From Neptunicoccus sediminis (GTDB lineage Bacteria > Pseudomonadota > Alphaproteobacteria > Rhodobacterales > Rhodobacteraceae), in contig NZ_MDVX01000012.1 of the NCBI RefSeq assembly GCF_001719615.1, forward strand, positions 62,001-126,000: 64,000 nucleotides of DNA, written 5' to 3'. Shown in pieces: positions 43,530-53,040 of the stretch. The notes under the pieces are model-generated. The model was not told the origin of the DNA. It worked only from the letters and a program-made list of their open reading frames with translations, and did no database searches. Made by a program: the position numbers and the translations under genes. Every line of letters starts with the position of its first letter. Positions within the stretch are counted from its first letter, which is position 1.

Positions 43530-44003
43530 CTACTTGCGTTTGATCCCGATAGAGCGGTTCAACCGCGCTGGCGTGCCAAGGGCGCTATGGGCCTTCAGGA
43601 TCTCTCCCATGCGGGTCTGGATGTGTTCGGGCATCGGGGCAACGCGGGGGCCGGACATGTCCACATGCAGGGTCATTGCCTCGGCGGTGGCCGCCAGCCA
43701 GCCGTCTGCATGGTAGAGTTCCTGATAGGTGTGAAAGCGTTTCTCGTCATAATCGACCAGTTGCGTGGTCACATAAACGCTGTCCCCTTCGTGCAATTCA
43801 CGCACATAGCAGATGTGAAATTCCGCTACATAGGTGGTGTGGCCGTGATCGCGGGCATAATCCGGACCAAAGCCGATCTGTTCATAGGCTTCATCCACCG
43901 AAGTATCAAACAGTACGCTGTAATAAGCCATGTTGAGGTGGCCGTTAAAGTCGATCCATTCAGGCAGGACTGTTTTTGGGGAGGCGCGGAAAGGGGTTTG
44001 CAT
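43530..44003 (-). CDS. Acyl-CoA thioesterase (hotdog fold)
   Basis: A 157-residue single-hotdog protein. The active-site segment LPEWIDFNGHLNMAYYSVLFD matches the 4HBT/FadM-like DxxGHxN pattern, and CYVRELHEGDSVYVTTQLVDYDEKRFHTYQELYH continues the fold. It is likely a cytoplasmic thioesterase, possibly acting on betaine/carnitine-type CoA esters, since thioesterases with similar openings occur in carnitine operons; no such operon is present here. Two starts are possible (44021, 44003); neither has a strong ribosome binding site. A second, different 4HBT protein is at 12065-12478. Confidence 0.82.
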   Translation of the reverse strand: MQTPFRASPKTVLPEWIDFNGHLNMAYYSVLFDTSVDEAYEQIGFGPDYARDHGHTTYVAEFHICYVRELHEGDSVYVTTQLVDYDEKRFHTYQELYHADGWLAATAEAMTLHVDMSGPRVAPMPEHIQTRMGEILKAHSALGTPARLNRSIGIKRK

Positions 44004-44159
44004 GGGATGTCTCTTGGTCATTGGAATTGCGCGCAGACTAGCGGGGGCGGGGTACGGCCCGCAAGGGGTTTGGCCAAGTGGCGCAGCGTGCCTATTTTCC
44101 GTTTGACCTAAAGTTTGGTTGAGGTCGTAGAGTCAGATTCGCATTAAGAGAGAGGATCT

Positions 44160-44636
44160 ATGCCCATGACACTGCTACAGAAACCAGCCATTCGCGGAAT
44201 TTACGAAACCCATCTTCCAGTGCGAAATCTGGAACACTCCGTCGCATTTTACCGCGATACCATCGGGCTGGAACTGGCCCACCGGAATACCGAGAGGAAC
44301 ATTGCGTTTTTCTGGGTAGGGGAAAAGGAACGCGGCATGCTCGGACTGTGGGGCGTGGGGAGCGCGCCGCTTGGCATGGTGTTACATTTCGCGTTTCAGG
44401 TAGACCGCGATACGATCAAAACCAGCTATGATTTTCTGCAAAAAACGGGGCTAGCGCCGCTCGGTCTTGACGGGGAGCCGGTGCAAGAGCCGGTTGTGAT
44501 CGGCTGGATGCCGGCGGTTTCGATTTATTTCAAAGACCCTGACGGGCATTCGATCGAGATGATCCATATTCTGGATGAACCCTCCCGACCGGATTTTGGC
44601 GTGCAACCGCTGTCTGCGTGGCTGGCGGAGAATTAA
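44160..44636 (+). CDS. VOC-family protein
   Basis: A 158-residue vicinal-oxygen-chelate protein. The opening [27 protein letters not shown] and the closing [18 protein letters not shown] are typical. His and Glu in these segments (ETHLPV, HSIEM) could form a metal site. Substrate is unknown; relatives include glyoxalases, dioxygenases and fosfomycin-type enzymes. Its stop codon overlaps the stop codon of convergent gatB, leaving no room for a terminator between the two. An AGAGAGGAT ribosome binding site precedes the first ATG. Confidence 0.83.
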   Translation: MPMTLLQKPAIRGIYETHLPVRNLEHSVAFYRDTIGLELAHRNTERNIAFFWVGEKERGMLGLWGVGSAPLGMVLHFAFQVDRDTIKTSYDFLQKTGLAPLGLDGEPVQEPVVIGWMPAVSIYFKDPDGHSIEMIHILDEPSRPDFGVQPLSAWLAEN

Positions 44637-46144
44637 CCCGCTAGTTTCTTTGCGATGATCTCGTTTACGGCTTTCGGGTTGGCCTTGCCGCCCGTGGCTT
44701 TCATCACCTGACCGACAAACCAGCCTGCAAGTTTGGGGTTCTCTTTGGCTTTTTCCACCTGCGCAGGGTTGGCGGCCATGATCTCGTCTACGGCGGACTC
44801 AATCGCGCCGGTGTCCGTGACCTGTTTCATGCCGCGCTCTTCCACGATCTGTGCAGGGTCGCCGCCCTCGGTATAGACGATTTCAAACAGGTCTTTGGCA
44901 ATCTTACCGGAAATATCGCCCTTGGTGATCAATTTGATGATCCCGCCCAACTGGTCCGGAGAAACAGGGCTGGTAGAGATGTCCTTGTCGTCCTTTTTCA
45001 GACGGCCGAACAGCTCGTTGATCACCCAGTTTGCCGCCAGCTTGCCGTCATTGCCTTCGGCCACTTTTTCAAAGAAGTCGGCGTTTTCCACATCGGCCGT
45101 CAGCACCGATGCATCATATTCGGACAGACCGAAATCCGCCATAAAACGCGCACGTTTGGCATCCGGCAGTTCGGGCAGGCCCGCCTTGATGTCATCCACC
45201 CACTCCTGTTCAATCTCAAGGGGCAGCAGGTCAGGGCAAGGGAAGTAGCGGTAGTCGTGGGCTTCTTCCTTGGAACGCATGGAACGGGTTTCGTTCTTAT
45301 CCGCGTCATAAAGGCGGGTTTCCTGATCAATCGTACCGCCGTCTTCCAGAATAGCGATCTGGCGGCGGGCTTCGTAATCAATGGCCAGCTGCATGAACCG
45401 CATGGAGTTCATGTTCTTGATTTCACAGCGGGTGCCAAGCACGCTGAAGTCCATTGTTTCCGCGAATTTTTCATAGTCACCGGGGCGGCAGACCGAAACG
45501 TTCACATCTGCACGCATGTTACCGTTTTGCATATTGCCGTCACAGGTGCCGAGATACCGCAGGATCTGGCGCAGTTTGGTCACATAGGCGGCGGCTTCTT
45601 CGGGGCCGCGAATATCAGGGCGCGAGACGATTTCCATCAGGGCCACGCCGGTGCGGTTCAGGTCCACGAAAGACATGTTCGGGTCCATGTCATGCACGGA
45701 TTTCCCTGCATCCTGTTCAAGGTGGATGCGCTCGATCCGTACCAGACGGCCCACGCCCGGTTCCATATCCACCAGCACTTCGCCTTCGCCCACAATCGGG
45801 TGGTACAACTGGCTGATCTGGTAGCCTTGTGGCAGGTCGGGGTAGAAATAGTTCTTGCGGTCAAAGGCGGAAAACAGGTTGATGTCCGCATTGATGCCAA
45901 GGCCGGTGCGCACGGCCTGTTCCACGCAGAATTCGTTGATTACAGGCAACATGCCGGGCATGGCCGCATCCACGAAAGACACGTTCGAATTCGGCTCTGC
46001 CCCGAATTCGGTCGACGCGCCGGAAAACAGCTTGGCGTTTGACGCTACCTGCGCGTGGATTTCCATGCCGATCACAAGTTCCCAATCGCCGGTGGCACCG
46101 GAAATGACTTTGGGTTTCGGGGCGGTATAGGTCAGATCGAGCAT
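44633..46144 (-). CDS. gatB: Asp-tRNA(Asn)/Glu-tRNA(Gln) amidotransferase subunit B
   Basis: GatB is the kinase/tRNA-binding subunit of the GatCAB complex, which amidates mischarged Glu-tRNA(Gln) or Asp-tRNA(Asn). The 503 residues are full length. [22 protein letters not shown] is the family N-terminus, with the catalytic cradle ([43 protein letters not shown]) and the helical YqeY-like tail (about 355-503). Here gatB stands apart from gatA and gatC, as in many alphaproteobacteria. Its 3' end overlaps the convergent VOC gene by three to four bases. Confidence 0.96.
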   Translation of the reverse strand: MLDLTYTAPKPKVISGATGDWELVIGMEIHAQVASNAKLFSGASTEFGAEPNSNVSFVDAAMPGMLPVINEFCVEQAVRTGLGINADINLFSAFDRKNYFYPDLPQGYQISQLYHPIVGEGEVLVDMEPGVGRLVRIERIHLEQDAGKSVHDMDPNMSFVDLNRTGVALMEIVSRPDIRGPEEAAAYVTKLRQILRYLGTCDGNMQNGNMRADVNVSVCRPGDYEKFAETMDFSVLGTRCEIKNMNSMRFMQLAIDYEARRQIAILEDGGTIDQETRLYDADKNETRSMRSKEEAHDYRYFPCPDLLPLEIEQEWVDDIKAGLPELPDAKRARFMADFGLSEYDASVLTADVENADFFEKVAEGNDGKLAANWVINELFGRLKKDDKDISTSPVSPDQLGGIIKLITKGDISGKIAKDLFEIVYTEGGDPAQIVEERGMKQVTDTGAIESAVDEIMAANPAQVEKAKENPKLAGWFVGQVMKATGGKANPKAVNEIIAKKLAG

Positions 46145-46243
46145 GTGCAGGGCCTTTGCGCAGCGTTGTGGAATACGGACTGCGTTCTAGGCCCATGTGA
46201 GGCGTAGTGCAAGCCGCTTGGCATATCGGGATTGGCGAAACCG

Positions 46244-48814
46244 TCAGTTCAGGATTTTACCGACGATTTCTGCCGTATCTTTGGACAGATCGGGCAAATC
46301 CGCGATCCGCTGCAACTGCGCCTGCATCAACTGCTGGCGGCTGGTGTCATAGCGGCGCCATGTTTCAAACCCGCCGCACATCCGCGCGGTGGTTTGCGGG
46401 TTTACAGGGTCCAGTTTGATCAGCCAGTCGGCAAAGAATTCGTAGCCTGCGCCGTCCTTGCGGTGGAAACCTGCGGGGTTCATCATGGCAAATCCCGCGA
46501 TCAGGCTGCGATAGCGGTTCGGGTTCTTCCAGTCGAAATCCTTATGCTGCGTCAGGGCGCGGGCCACATTGACCGCTTTGTCCGCAGGGGCGCTGGCCAC
46601 CTGTACTGTAAACCATTTGTCGATCACCAGACGATCCGCCTGCCATTGTTCGTAGAACGCCTGCACCTCTGCGTCGCCCTCACCGTGGCGGATCAACGTT
46701 GACAGCGCCGAGAGTTGCTCTGTCATGTTGTCCGCAGCCGCAAACTGGGCTTTGGCAGTGGCGCAATCGTCTTCAAGGTGACTGATCAGGGACAGAACGG
46801 CCCCGCGCAGGGATCGCTTGCCTGCGGCTTCGGCGTCGGGAGTATACGGACCGGGGGTGGCAAGATCGCGGTAAAGCCCTTGAAGATCACCCGAAAGTTC
46901 AGTCGCCACCGCTTTGGCCAGCGTTTGCCGCGCTGCATAGATCGCATCGGGATCAGGGGCGGTGCCTTGTTCAAAGATGGCCTGTGCCAATGCGTCTTCG
47001 GAAGGCAGAGACAAAACCAGCGCGCGGAACGCAGGGTCGAGTGTTTCGTTCACAGCAACAGCCCGCATCGCCTTGGGGAAGGCGGGGTCCACATCCGCAC
47101 CGTTCAGGATCATATCCTGCAACAGCGCCAGTGTATAATCGCGGCCCGCTTCCCACTTGTTGAAGGGATCGCTGTCATGGGTCAGCAGAAAGGCCCGTTC
47201 CGCATTGGTGATCTGGCGTTCCAGTACCACAGGCGCCGAAAAGCCGCGCAGCAGGGACAGGGTGGGTTTGTCCACCAGCCCGTTGATCTCGAACGATTTC
47301 AGCGCCTCGTCCAACACCAGCAGCTGTTCCGGCGCGGCCTCCGATCCATCCGCTGCGAGGAACCCTGTGCGGATTGGCACCACCTGGGGTTTCTTATCGG
47401 TCTGACCCGGTGTGTCAGGGTTGGTTTGCGTGAAAGTCAGGGTCAGCGTGTCGCCGGAAAAATCCTCGGTCACGGTGATGCGCGGCGTGCCTGCTTGGGA
47501 ATACCACAGCGCGAATTGGGACAGGTCGGTGTTGCAGGCGTCCTCAAACACTTTGATCCAGTCTTCAATGGTGCAGGCCTGCCCGTCATGGCGTTCAAAA
47601 TACAGGTCCAGCGCTTTGCGGTAATTGTCTGCGCCCACCAAAGTACGCAGCATGCCGATCACCTCAGCCCCTTTTTCATAAACGGTCGCGGTATAGAAGT
47701 TGTTGATTTCGATATATTCTTCAGGGCGCACCGGATGGGCGAGCGGGCCAGCATCTTCGCGGAACTGGCGTGCGCGCAGTTGCAGCACGTTTTCGATCCG
47801 GTTCACCGCATGGGACCGGGCATCGCCGCTGAACTGCTGGTCGCGGAACACCGTCAGACCTTCTTTCAGACAAAGCTGGAACCAATCGCGGCAGGTGATG
47901 CGATTGCCGGTCCAGTTGTGGAAATACTCATGCGCAATGATGCCCTCAATCAGTTCGTAATCGCGGTCGGTTGCGGTTTCAGGGCTGGCCAGAACATATT
48001 TGGAATTAAAGATGTTCAACCCTTTGTTTTCCATCGCGCCCATATTGAAATCGTCAACCGCGACGATCATGAACAGGTTAAGATCATACTCACGCCCGTA
48101 TTCTGTTTCATCCCAGCGCATCGACCGTTTCAGCGCGTCCATCGCATAAGCGCATTTGTCTTCATCGCCGGGGCGGACAAAGATTTGCAGGTCCACTTCG
48201 CGCCCGTTCATCGTTGTGAAATGATCGTCGTAGGACACCAGATCACCGGCCACCAGCGCGAACAGATAGGCGGGTTTGGGCCACGGGTCATGCCATTTGC
48301 CATTGCCCAGATTGTTGCCGTTGGACAGAAGGACCGGCACATCGCCTTCGATTTCCACCGTAAAGACGGCCATCACATCGGGGCGGTCCAGATAGTAGGT
48401 GATCTTGCGAAAGCCCTCGGCCTCGCATTGGGTGCAATACATGCCGTTCGACATGTATAGCCCGTTGAGCGAAGTATTGGCCTGCGGGTTGGTTTGCACC
48501 TCGGCTTCCCAGATAAAACCGTCCTGCGGCACCAGATCGCCCGGAATCGTCAGCCCCTCGGCGTCGATCAGGATTTCATCGTCCTTCAGGGGGGTGCCGT
48601 TGATGCTGGCGCTGATCAGCTTCAGGTCCTGCCCGTGCAGGCGCAGGTCATGGGGACCATCAGTGCGCTCTGTGTTGCCTTTGAATGCAATTCTGGAACG
48701 GACCCGCGTTTGCGTCGGGTGCAGTTTGAAATGCAGATCAACGGTTTCAATCCAGAATTCCGGTTGTTTGTAATCGGACAGACGGATGGTCGGCGGGGTC
48801 GTGGTGGGGCGCAT
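46244..48814 (-). CDS. pepN: Aminopeptidase N (M1 family)
   Basis: An 856-residue zinc aminopeptidase that trims N-terminal residues from peptides in the cytoplasm. The exopeptidase motif GAMEN is at 259-263. The zinc site HEYFHN starts at 295 (His295, Glu296, His299), with Glu318 the third ligand. The Ig-like and helical C-terminal domains follow, as in the E. coli PepN group. The start at 48814 was chosen for its CAGGAGA ribosome binding site; the frame stays open 49 codons further upstream, but that extension is arginine/cysteine rich and lies in the regulatory gap. It is divergent from glcB across 191 bp. Confidence 0.95.
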   Translation of the reverse strand: MRPTTTPPTIRLSDYKQPEFWIETVDLHFKLHPTQTRVRSRIAFKGNTERTDGPHDLRLHGQDLKLISASINGTPLKDDEILIDAEGLTIPGDLVPQDGFIWEAEVQTNPQANTSLNGLYMSNGMYCTQCEAEGFRKITYYLDRPDVMAVFTVEIEGDVPVLLSNGNNLGNGKWHDPWPKPAYLFALVAGDLVSYDDHFTTMNGREVDLQIFVRPGDEDKCAYAMDALKRSMRWDETEYGREYDLNLFMIVAVDDFNMGAMENKGLNIFNSKYVLASPETATDRDYELIEGIIAHEYFHNWTGNRITCRDWFQLCLKEGLTVFRDQQFSGDARSHAVNRIENVLQLRARQFREDAGPLAHPVRPEEYIEINNFYTATVYEKGAEVIGMLRTLVGADNYRKALDLYFERHDGQACTIEDWIKVFEDACNTDLSQFALWYSQAGTPRITVTEDFSGDTLTLTFTQTNPDTPGQTDKKPQVVPIRTGFLAADGSEAAPEQLLVLDEALKSFEINGLVDKPTLSLLRGFSAPVVLERQITNAERAFLLTHDSDPFNKWEAGRDYTLALLQDMILNGADVDPAFPKAMRAVAVNETLDPAFRALVLSLPSEDALAQAIFEQGTAPDPDAIYAARQTLAKAVATELSGDLQGLYRDLATPGPYTPDAEAAGKRSLRGAVLSLISHLEDDCATAKAQFAAADNMTEQLSALSTLIRHGEGDAEVQAFYEQWQADRLVIDKWFTVQVASAPADKAVNVARALTQHKDFDWKNPNRYRSLIAGFAMMNPAGFHRKDGAGYEFFADWLIKLDPVNPQTTARMCGGFETWRRYDTSRQQLMQAQLQRIADLPDLSKDTAEIVGKILN

Positions 48815-48869
48815 GGATAATCTCCTGAGTTGTGTGCAAACTGCATGGGAACAGCAGGCAGGTTCAAGA

Positions 48870-48908
48870 GCGTTTTTTGCGGTGCGGTGGCGGCACGCGA
48901 AAAAACGC
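48870..48908. repeat. Long inverted repeat in the pepN-glcB gap
   Basis: GCGTTTTTT (48870-48878) and AAAAAACGC (48900-48908) form a perfect 9-bp stem around a GC-rich 21-nt loop. In the pepN mRNA this would be a 5' leader hairpin about 55-95 nt before the start codon. It looks terminator-like but sits between divergent genes, so attenuation or mere structure is possible. Confidence 0.5.
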
Positions 48909-48942
48909 GGTTTTGCCCCTGACATGCGCCAAAACTGTGCCA

Positions 48943-48955
48943 AGTCAATTTGACT
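48943..48955. promoter_or_regulatory. 13-bp palindrome upstream of glcB (candidate operator)
   Basis: AGTCAA-T-TTGACT is a perfect dyad 51 bp before the glcB start. Its right arm doubles as a possible -35 TTGACT. It could be a regulator site for malate synthase expression. GntR-type regulators control glc genes in other bacteria, but this sequence is not a consensus I recognise. Confidence 0.45.
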
Positions 48956-49005
48956 CGCCACGCGCTCTGGCTTAGGAAAACCGTTGACACTTTAAGGGGT
49001 ATACC

Positions 49006-51144
49006 ATGGTACGCAAAGACAGACACGGGTTGCAGGTAGATGCAGAACTGGCGGATTTCATCGAAAGCCGTGCCCTGCCGGATACAGGCGTTTCTGCGGA
49101 CCGGTTCTGGAGCGGTTTGTCCGCGCTGGTCCACAACCTTGGCCCGAAAAACCGCGCGTTGCTGGAAAAGCGTAAAGAGATCAAAGCGCAGATCGACGGC
49201 TGGCATATAGAACGGCGTGGTCTGGATCATGATCCCGCTGAATATAAGGCTTTTCTGCAGGAAATCGGCTATCTGGTGCTAAAGGGTCCGGATTTTCAGA
49301 TCGAGACCACCAACGTAGACCCAGAAATTGCAGCTGTGCCCGGACCGCAACTTGTGGTGCCGATCATGAATGCCCGCTATGCGCTGAACGCGGCAAACGC
49401 CCGTTGGGGCAGCCTTTACGATGCGCTTTACGGCACGGACGCTATGGGCAGCACGGCGCCAAAGGGCGGCTATTCTGCGGATCGTGGAGCACGGGTTATC
49501 GCATGGGCGAAATCCTACCTTGATGAGACTTTCCCGCTGGCCAGCGGCTCCCACGCGGATGTCGCGCAGTATAGCGTTACGGACGGGGCATTGCAGGCGG
49601 ATGGTGTGGCGCTGGCCAAGCCGTCACAATTCGCAGGCTACCGTGGCGATGCGGCAAACCCGAGCGCGGTTCTGCTGCAAACCAACGGGCTGCACGCGGA
49701 ACTGACCATCGACCGCGACCACCAGATCGGCAGCGTGGACAAGGCAGGTGTGGCCGACATCCTGCTGGAATCTGCCATGTCGTCGATCATGGACTGCGAA
49801 GATTCCGTGGCCGCTGTGGATGCCGAAGACAAGGTTCTGGCCTATTCTAACTGGCTGGGTCTGATGAAGGGCGATCTGTCAGAAAGCGTGACCAAAGGGG
49901 ATAAGACATTCACCCGCGCGCTTAATCCCGACCGTGAATACACAGCACCGAACGGCAGCACGCTGACCCTCAAGGGTCGTGCGCTGATGCTGGTGCGCAA
50001 TGTGGGCCATCTGATGACCAACCCGGCCATTCTGGACCGCGACGGTTTGGAAGTGGGCGAGGGGATCATGGACGCCATGTGCACCACGCTTTGCGCCATG
50101 CACGACTTGCAGCGCGAGGGCGGCAACTCGGTCAAAGGTTCCGTCTATGTGGTGAAGCCCAAGATGCACGGCCCCGAAGAAGTGGCCTTTGCGGATGAAA
50201 TCTTTACCCGCGTAGAACAGGCGCTGGGCCTGCCGCAATACACGGTGAAGCTTGGCATCATGGATGAAGAGCGCCGCACTACGGTGAACCTTGGCGAATG
50301 TATCCGCGCTGCCAAGAACCGTGTCGCCTTTATCAACACCGGCTTTCTGGACCGCACCGGCGATGAAATCCACACCTCGATGGAGGCCGGACCTTTCCTG
50401 CGCAAGGATGACATCAAGGGCGAGCCGTGGATCGCGGCCTATGAGGATCACAACGTTGATGTGGGTCTGGCCTGCGGTTTGCAGGGTAAGGCGCAGATCG
50501 GCAAGGGCATGTGGGCCATGCCCGACCAGATGGCCGATATGCTGGCCGCCAAGATTGCCCATCCGCAGGCAGGTGCAAATTGTGCGTGGGTGCCAAGCCC
50601 GACCGCGGCGACCCTGCATGCCATGCACTATCACAAGGTAGATGTGCTGGAGCGGCAGAAGGAAATTGCCGCAGGCGGGGCGCGGGCCTCGGTGGACACG
50701 ATCCTGCAAATTCCGGTGGCGCGGGGGCAGAACTGGTCCGATGCGGAAATCACCCGCGAAGTTGAAAACAACGCGCAAGGTATTCTGGGTTATGTGGTGC
50801 GCTGGATTGATCAGGGCGTGGGCTGTTCCAAAGTGCCCGACATCAACAATGTGGGCCTGATGGAAGACCGCGCCACCTGCCGGATTTCCAGCCAGCACAT
50901 CGCCAACTGGTTGTATCACGGTGTGGTGGATCGGGATCAGGTGATGGAGGTCATGCGCCGCATGGCCCTGGTCGTGGATGAACAGAACGCCGGTGATCCG
51001 ACCTATGATCCGATGGGACCGGATTTCAACGGCTTGGCATTTCAGGCGGCCTGTGATTTGGTCTTCCGCGGAACCGTGCAACCCTCGGGCTATACCGAAC
51101 CGATCCTGCACGCACGGCGTCTGGAGTTGAAAGGAACCCGTTAA
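49006..51144 (+). CDS. glcB: Malate synthase G
   Basis: The enzyme condenses glyoxylate with acetyl-CoA to malate, in the glyoxylate shunt or glycolate use. The 712 residues have the long G-isoform architecture with the inserted alpha/beta domain (about 130-260). Recognised segments include [55 protein letters not shown], the catalytic-site region around [20 protein letters not shown], and the C-terminal [12 protein letters not shown]. An AAGGGG ribosome binding site lies 6 nt before the ATG. The following gene starts at the base after its stop codon, so the two form an operon like the glcG-glcB end of the E. coli glc operon. Confidence 0.97.
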   Translation: MVRKDRHGLQVDAELADFIESRALPDTGVSADRFWSGLSALVHNLGPKNRALLEKRKEIKAQIDGWHIERRGLDHDPAEYKAFLQEIGYLVLKGPDFQIETTNVDPEIAAVPGPQLVVPIMNARYALNAANARWGSLYDALYGTDAMGSTAPKGGYSADRGARVIAWAKSYLDETFPLASGSHADVAQYSVTDGALQADGVALAKPSQFAGYRGDAANPSAVLLQTNGLHAELTIDRDHQIGSVDKAGVADILLESAMSSIMDCEDSVAAVDAEDKVLAYSNWLGLMKGDLSESVTKGDKTFTRALNPDREYTAPNGSTLTLKGRALMLVRNVGHLMTNPAILDRDGLEVGEGIMDAMCTTLCAMHDLQREGGNSVKGSVYVVKPKMHGPEEVAFADEIFTRVEQALGLPQYTVKLGIMDEERRTTVNLGECIRAAKNRVAFINTGFLDRTGDEIHTSMEAGPFLRKDDIKGEPWIAAYEDHNVDVGLACGLQGKAQIGKGMWAMPDQMADMLAAKIAHPQAGANCAWVPSPTAATLHAMHYHKVDVLERQKEIAAGGARASVDTILQIPVARGQNWSDAEITREVENNAQGILGYVVRWIDQGVGCSKVPDINNVGLMEDRATCRISSQHIANWLYHGVVDRDQVMEVMRRMALVVDEQNAGDPTYDPMGPDFNGLAFQAACDLVFRGTVQPSGYTEPILHARRLELKGTR

Positions 51145-51573
51145 ATGGCTGGTTTGAATCTGGCGAAATGCCGCAAGATTGTTCGTGCGGCTTTTGCAAA
51201 AGGCAAGGAGATGGGGCTGCAACCCCTCTCGGTGGTGGTGCTGGATCAGGGCGGCAACGTGCTGGCCTTTGAACGGCAGGACGGTGCCTCGGTGGGGCGG
51301 TTTCAAATCGCTGATGGCAAGGCGAATGCCGCGCTGATGCTGGGCAAGCCGAGCAGTTACGCGATGGAGCGGGCGGCGAGCCAGCCCTTTGCCGCAGATG
51401 CGCTGAACGGTGTGTACGGCGGGCGGTTTGTGCCTCTGACCGGCGGTGTGCTGGTCAAGGACAAGAAGGGCACCATCATGGGGGCGGTTGGCGTCACCGG
51501 AGATACATCGGAAAACGACGCGCTGTGTGCGGTTGCAGGGATCGAGGCGGCGACGTTTTTTGCGGAAGCCTGA
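51145..51573 (+). CDS. glcG: GlcG/HbpS-family heme-binding-like protein
   Basis: A 142-residue protein of the GlcG/HbpS family (DUF336). The pattern is typical: ALxKGKEMGLQPLSVVVLDQGGNVLAFERQDGA, then ANAALMLGKPSSYAME, GGRFVPLTGGVLV and GAVGVTGDTSENDALCAVAG. Family members bind heme or act as cofactor chaperones; GlcG's precise role in glycolate metabolism is unknown. It starts immediately after the glcB stop codon, matching the classical glcG-glcB association, which is the main reason for the symbol. A variant 3' intergenic element follows. Confidence 0.85.
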   Translation: MAGLNLAKCRKIVRAAFAKGKEMGLQPLSVVVLDQGGNVLAFERQDGASVGRFQIADGKANAALMLGKPSSYAMERAASQPFAADALNGVYGGRFVPLTGGVLVKDKKGTIMGAVGVTGDTSENDALCAVAGIEAATFFAEA

Positions 51574-51579
51574 TCGTTC

Positions 51580-51618
51580 AATCCTGCGGCCGGACGCCCG
51601 AGTATTTATGGAACATTG
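51580..51618 (+). repeat. 3' intergenic element (copy 4, divergent)
   Basis: Downstream of the glcB-glcG pair, CGGCCGGACGCCCG is followed by GAGTATTTATGGAACATTGA. This resembles the GGGATATTTTTAGCCAGAAG tail after argF, with a weaker hairpin. It supports a dispersed 3'-end element family in this genome. The relationship is by eye and uncertain. Confidence 0.35.
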
Positions 51619-51720
51619 AAGCCCGTTCCGTAATGTCCTTGTGGCGATCAGGGCGCAGGGCTTGCAATCTGCCGGCGCTTCGGACTAATCCTTTTGCATG
51701 CGAAAACAAATGAGAGTGAC

Positions 51721-52482
51721 ATGGTGCGCCCAGTAGTCGGAATAAGTGGCAACGCCCATATGATCAACGACGAGTATGCGGTGCAGGCCTGCGGTTTGCA
51801 TAACCTCTATGCCGTCTCTGAAGTCTGTGAGGCCACCGCGCTTGTGGTGCCGGCCCTGCCGGATCTGAACCGGATTGACGATCTGTGCGAGATCTTCGAC
51901 GGGTTTGTCTTTACCGGCGCGCGGCCCAACATCCACCCCGAGGAATATGGCGAGGATGCAACCCCCGCCCACGGTGATTTTGACCGGGACCGGGACCGTC
52001 TGACATTGCCCCTGATCCGTGCCTGTGTGGAACGGGGCGTGCCGGTTCTGGGCATCTGTCGCGGGTTTCAGGAATTCAACGTGGCGTTTGGCGGCACGCT
52101 CTACCCCGAAATCCGCGATCTGCCCGGACGGATGAACCACCGGATGCCGCCGGACGGGACGATTGAGGAAAAATTTGCCCACCGCCACGACATCTCCCTG
52201 ACCAAAGGCGGGGTGTTTGAAAGCATCTTTGGCAGCGATGTGGTGCTGACCAATTCCCTGCACGGGCAGGGGATCAAGGAAGCGGGTGAACGGGTTGTGG
52301 TGGAAGGTCATGCACCGGACGGCACGCCTGAAGCGATCCGCATCGAAGGCGCGCCCGGTTTTGCGCTGGCTGTGCAGTGGCACCCCGAATGGAACGCGGC
52401 CAATGATCCGGTCTCGCGCCCCTTGTTTGAAGCCTTCGGTCAGGCCATGCGGGATTGCGCGGCGCAGCGTCGGGCCGCCTGA
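51721..52482 (+). CDS. PuuD-like class I glutamine amidotransferase-fold hydrolase
   Basis: A 253-residue peptidase C26-type protein. The nucleophile is Cys113 in VLGICRGFQEFN and the His/Glu pair lies in QWHPEWN. The N-terminal VVGISGN and the FTGARPNIHPEEYGE stretch mark the gamma-glutamyl-gamma-aminobutyrate hydrolase group. PuuD hydrolyses gamma-Glu-GABA in putrescine breakdown; relatives act on other gamma-glutamyl compounds. No other puu genes are nearby. The ATG at 51721 has a GAGAGTGAC ribosome binding site. Gluconokinase follows after a short gap. Confidence 0.86.
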   Translation: MVRPVVGISGNAHMINDEYAVQACGLHNLYAVSEVCEATALVVPALPDLNRIDDLCEIFDGFVFTGARPNIHPEEYGEDATPAHGDFDRDRDRLTLPLIRACVERGVPVLGICRGFQEFNVAFGGTLYPEIRDLPGRMNHRMPPDGTIEEKFAHRHDISLTKGGVFESIFGSDVVLTNSLHGQGIKEAGERVVVEGHAPDGTPEAIRIEGAPGFALAVQWHPEWNAANDPVSRPLFEAFGQAMRDCAAQRRAA

Positions 52483-52491
52483 CCCCTTGGG

Positions 52492-52998
52492 GTGTCTGTG
52501 AGCGATCGTATCGTAGTCATGGGGGTGTCCGGTTGCGGCAAATCCACGATCGGTGCTGCGCTTGCCAAACGGCTTGGCGGGGTGTTTCAGGACGGGGATG
52601 ATTACCATCCGGCTGCCAACATCCGTAAAATGTCCCGCGGCGAACCGCTGAGCGACGTGGATCGCTGGCCCTGGCTTGACCGTGTCGGTCAGCGCCTAAG
52701 CGGGGCGGAGCGCGGGTGTCTTGTGATGGCATGTTCCGCGCTGAAACTTGCCTATCGCGACAGGTTGCGCCAACAGGCAGGGCGGGACGTGGTGTTCGTT
52801 CTGCTTGAGGGGACCAGAGACTGCATCGCTGAGCGGATGCAGACGCGCAGCGGGCATTTCATGCCACCGCATCTGCTGCAAAGCCAGTTCGCGGCGCTGG
52901 AGCCGTTTGCCCCGCAGGAAAACGCTTTGACTGTTGGAATTGCCAGTGACGTAGAGGGGATCGTGGATCGGATTTGTCAGGGGCTGGAGCGGCTCTGA
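52492..52998 (+). CDS. gntK: Gluconokinase
   Basis: A 168-residue P-loop kinase of the GntK/IdnK type that makes 6-phosphogluconate from gluconate and ATP. The P-loop is MGVSGCGKSTIG; DGDDYHPAANIRKMSRGEPLSDVDRWPWLD is the gluconate-binding signature; CSALKLAYRDRLR and HFMPPHLLQSQFAALE complete the family pattern. The start is GTG, either 52492 or 52498; the latter has better spacing from a TTGGGG. It is a single sugar-acid gene downstream of the PuuD-like hydrolase. No gluconate transporter is adjacent. Confidence 0.92.
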   Translation: MSVSDRIVVMGVSGCGKSTIGAALAKRLGGVFQDGDDYHPAANIRKMSRGEPLSDVDRWPWLDRVGQRLSGAERGCLVMACSALKLAYRDRLRQQAGRDVVFVLLEGTRDCIAERMQTRSGHFMPPHLLQSQFAALEPFAPQENALTVGIASDVEGIVDRICQGLERL

Positions 52999-53010
52999 CA
53001 GCGGGTCGGT

Positions 53011-53033
53011 CCGCCCCCGCAAGGCAGGGGCGG
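53011..53033. terminator. GC hairpin between convergent genes
   Basis: CCGCCCC (53011-53017) pairs with GGGGCGG (53027-53033) around a 9-nt loop. It lies between the ends of gntK and the FAH-family gene. The stem is stable but no T-run follows on either side, so termination is uncertain. Confidence 0.4.
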
Positions 53034-53040
53034 TGGCCGG

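Noticed and set aside
46715-48460. 581-codon open frame on the plus strand opposite pepN
   Set aside because: It lies entirely within the firmly identified aminopeptidase N gene, shows no family motif, and is a codon-bias mirror frame of GC-rich DNA. Similar long mirror frames opposite the binding-protein gene, cobT and the DgcA-like gene were rejected for the same reason.
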